Source: Albirhodobacter sp042466415 (GTDB taxonomy: Bacteria > Pseudomonadota > Alphaproteobacteria > Rhodobacterales > Rhodobacteraceae). Taken from it: a stretch of 64,000 bases of DNA. Positions within the stretch are counted from its first letter, which is position 1. Every line of letters starts with the position of its first letter. The stretch covers positions 992,001 through 1,056,000 of the forward strand of contig NZ_JAXHCH010000002.1 in assembly GCF_042466415.1 (NCBI RefSeq), in the 5' to 3' direction. The notes under the pieces were generated by a model that did no database searches, was not told the DNA's origin, and worked only from the letters and a program-made list of their open reading frames with translations. Positions 62,018-64,000 of this stretch are shown in pieces. The translations under genes and the position numbers were made by a program.

Positions 62018-62038
62018 TGGGGGACAATCTGGGGGACA
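62018..62038. repeat. Putative arm-type sites of the second integrase
   Basis: TGGGGGACA at 62018-62026 and 62030-62038, a 12-bp period, 30 bp before the integrase start. This parallels the 12-bp-spaced pair of the tRNA-Ser element. Confidence 0.55.
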
Positions 62039-62068
62039 GAATGGATCTTTCGAACCATGCGAGGCCAC

Positions 62069-63247
62069 ATGACACGCGCCCCTAAGAAAGCCCTCACGGC
62101 GGCATTCGTGCGAACGGTGAAAGAGCCGGGGAAGCACTTCGACGGGAACGGGCTTTTCCTGCGGGTCGAAGCAAGTGGGTCGCGCCGTTGGGTTCAGCGG
62201 ATCATGGTTCGCGGCAAGCGCACGGAAATCGGCCTAGGCTCTGCGGATCTCGTGACACTTGCGGAGGCGCGCGAGGCCGCATCTCACAATCGCAAGGTCG
62301 CAAGGTCGGGCGGTGACCCTCTGGCAATCAAACGCGCGGATGCCGCCGTGATGACATTTTGCGAGGCGACGCAAGAGGTCTACCGGATCCACCGTCCGAC
62401 ATGGCGCAACCCGAAACATGCCGCGCAATTCCTCAGCACCTTGGAAACCTACGCCTTCCCGCATTTCGGGCAACGCAAGGTCTCCGAAATCACATCCGAC
62501 GACGTGCAAACGGCGCTGGTCGCAATCTGGAACAGCAAGCCCGAGACCGCGCGCCGCGTCCATCAGCGCATCAGCCGTGTCTTAAGCTGGGCTGTGGTGA
62601 AAGGCTGGCGCACGGACAATCCGGCGCTCTATGCAACGAAGGCCCTGCCCAAGCACGACAAGCGGCCCGCGCATCGCCTCTCATTGCCCTATGCAGATGT
62701 CGGGACATGCCTCAAAGCCGTGAAGGCCAGCAACGCGGGCGCGACGACGAAACTGGCTTTTGAGTTTTTACTGATCACCGTTGGGCGGTCGGGCGAGGTG
62801 CGCGGGGCGCTCTGGTCCGAAATCGACATGCAAGCCCGCGAATGGCGGATTCCCGCGTCACGCATGAAGGCCAAGGTCGATCACCGTGTTCCGTTGCCAC
62901 CGAAGGCAATGCGGGTTCTTCGCGCGGCAAAAGCAGTGTCGGACGGATCCGACCTCGTGTTTCCAAGCGCACGTTTCGGGCGTCCTCTCTCCGACGCGAC
63001 GATGTCGAAGCTGATCAAGAGCCTTGGCTTCCAAGTGGATATTCACGGCTTTCGATCATCCTTCCGCGTTTGCACTCAAGAGAACTGCCAAGGCTCACGC
63101 GAGGTCGCAGAGGCGGCACTGGCGCATCAGTTGACCAACAAAACCGAAGCGGCTTATGCGCGCTCCGAATTGTTCGCGCTGCGCCGCAAACTGATGTCGC
63201 GCTGGGCGGCATATATCGAACTGACCGAATCACGGGCGGGGCAGTAA
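62069..63247 (+). CDS. P4-type tyrosine integrase (second element)
   Basis: 392 residues from ATG 62069 (GAGG upstream; MTRAPKKALTAAFVRTVKEP). It has an N-terminal arm-binding domain with HFDGNGLFLRVEASGSRRWV. The catalytic residues are Arg in VGRSGEVRGALW, His-x-x-Arg in HGFRSSFR, His in LAHQL and Tyr in AYARSEL. The SSFRVCTQENCQGSRE segment differs from the usual FRDWA-type sequence. Intact. It begins a second integrative element that runs off the right edge. Confidence 0.95.
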   Translation: MTRAPKKALTAAFVRTVKEPGKHFDGNGLFLRVEASGSRRWVQRIMVRGKRTEIGLGSADLVTLAEAREAASHNRKVARSGGDPLAIKRADAAVMTFCEATQEVYRIHRPTWRNPKHAAQFLSTLETYAFPHFGQRKVSEITSDDVQTALVAIWNSKPETARRVHQRISRVLSWAVVKGWRTDNPALYATKALPKHDKRPAHRLSLPYADVGTCLKAVKASNAGATTKLAFEFLLITVGRSGEVRGALWSEIDMQAREWRIPASRMKAKVDHRVPLPPKAMRVLRAAKAVSDGSDLVFPSARFGRPLSDATMSKLIKSLGFQVDIHGFRSSFRVCTQENCQGSREVAEAALAHQLTNKTEAAYARSELFALRRKLMSRWAAYIELTESRAGQ

Positions 63248-63680
63248 GGCCGCGCGCACGAAGGGTGAACATTTCGGATTGATGCACGTCGATAGAACAC
63301 ATCATCCAAGGGTTATGTCTACTATGACAGGCAGTTTATCGACGTCTAGGGAGTCCTTATGGAGCAGAATGCACATTATGTACATTGTGTACACTATGTA
63401 GGGTCCAGATCCGCGCAGACACTAGATGTAGTGGTGTGCGAGCGACACTCGAGCAATAAACATGCGGGAAAATTCACACCGGCCGGTCATTACTATTGCT
63501 TTGGGCCACCAACAGGGGCTCAATGATTCCTAGGGCGCCCAAGAAGGACACCCTAGGAGTTGCTCGAGAGGATTGCCCTCCTCAAAAGCTGAAATGGATA
63601 AGAGATCCGACTCCTTTGTTATCAGAACTACGCCGGTTCGCATCACAAAAAATGTGCGCACCCGCGAGAGGAGTTTTTTT
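63248..63680. promoter_or_regulatory. Intergenic control region with TGTACA repeats
   Basis: About 430 bp without a gene. TGTACA-TTG-TGTACA at 63379-63393 is a pair of self-complementary hexamers and could be an operator or promoter element for the downstream AlpA-like gene. Nothing else was recognised. Confidence 0.4.
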
Positions 63681-63863
63681 ATGACGACAAACAGAATGAT
63701 CCGACGCCGCGAAGTCGAACATCTCACGGGGCTCAGCCGCAGCGCAATCTACGCGGCAATGAAGGCAAACACCTTCCCCCCTGCCCTCAAGATTGGCCTC
63801 CGTTCCGTTGCTTGGCGCGCGTCCGAAGTGGATGCGTGGCTTAATCAACGCGCCGCGAAGTAA
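63681..63863 (+). CDS. AlpA-family regulator
   Basis: 60-residue MerR-like winged helix: MIRRREVEHLTGLSRSAIYA is the HTH, and FPPALKIGLRSVAWRASEVD then AWL the wing. ATG 63681 follows GAGGAG. AlpA proteins activate integrase or excision genes in P4-type elements. The open frame extends upstream to 63573 but the family starts here. Confidence 0.92.
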   Translation: MTTNRMIRRREVEHLTGLSRSAIYAAMKANTFPPALKIGLRSVAWRASEVDAWLNQRAAK

Positions 63864-63875
63864 GGATTCAGTCAC

Positions 63876-64000
63876 ATGTCAAAAATTTCACAACCCCTTC
63901 CGGGGGCATGGTCCAGCTTTATCCTTGCGCAAGGCGACGAAGCCGGGCGCACCCTATCGCTCAAAGGTCGGGCGGCTTGGATGCTGAACCAATTGATCGA
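63876..64000 (+). CDS. Winged-helix domain protein, start only
   Basis: About 41 residues before the window ends (PLPGAWSSFILAQGDEAGRT, then LSLKGRAAWMLNQLI). LKGRAAWxLNQLI is typical of small winged-helix proteins in integrative elements. It starts 12 bp after the AlpA stop and is cut by the window edge. Confidence 0.65.
   Translation, partial: MSKISQPLPGAWSSFILAQGDEAGRTLSLKGRAAWMLNQLI

Overview
The window looks like a chromosomal segment of a marine-type alphaproteobacterium, most likely Rhodobacterales (Roseobacter/Rhodobacter group). This is an inference from gene content: an iscR-cysteine desulfurase-sufB-sufC cluster with a low-cysteine IscR, recA beside a CckA-type hybrid kinase, an alphaproteobacterial LexA box (GTTC-N7-GTTC) in front of recA, RTX/Hint proteins, and GC-rich codon use throughout.

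Region 1 (1-34.9 kb) is core chromosome. It holds the Fe-S assembly operon (minus strand), icd, typA, alaS, recA, cckA, rsmB, guaB, transporters (YitT, SMR, TDT, two EamA), metA, ppk2 and small conserved genes. The main disturbance is a 1273-bp IS3-family element at 22441-23713. It splits a DUF4239 membrane-protein gene and is flanked by a clean 4-bp target duplication (AAAC).

Region 2 (35.0-50.1 kb) is an integrative mobilizable element of about 15.1 kb in the 3' end of tRNA-Ser(CGA). The 14-bp 3' end of the tRNA is repeated exactly at 50129-50142 (attR). Inside are a P4-type tyrosine integrase, an excisionase-like protein, a replication-protein-like gene and a ColE1-type mobilization block. 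In that block mobB- and mobD-like genes are nested out of frame inside the relaxase gene. The cargo includes a type IC restriction-modification locus, hsdM-hsdS-prrC-hsdR. The third gene is a PrrC-type anticodon nuclease with Arg/Glu/His at the same spacing as E. coli PrrC. The locus therefore combines DNA restriction with a latent tRNA-cutting back-up that would act when restriction is inhibited. The HsdS carries the TAEL repeat tract that sets spacer length in EcoR124-type enzymes.

Region 3 (50.1-62 kb) is a decaying accessory zone. It contains an XRE/HGGxSTGP regulator, a truncated SGNH esterase, an IS66 remnant, an alpha/beta hydrolase, a second copy of the same IS3 element in inverse orientation (53205-54477, TSD ACCG), a resolvase pseudogene and a large RTX protein with a C-terminal Hint domain. 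It ends with a frameshifted IS3-family transposase, an amber-interrupted integrase and a mosaic of phage-tail and DUF3883-type gene fragments.

Region 4 (62.0-64 kb) begins a second integrative element: P4-type integrase, AlpA-like regulator and a winged-helix protein cut by the window end.

The best candidate for an exciting system is the PrrC-armed type IC system carried on a ColE1-mob integrative element. PrrC itself is a known family; its setting here is the less usual part.
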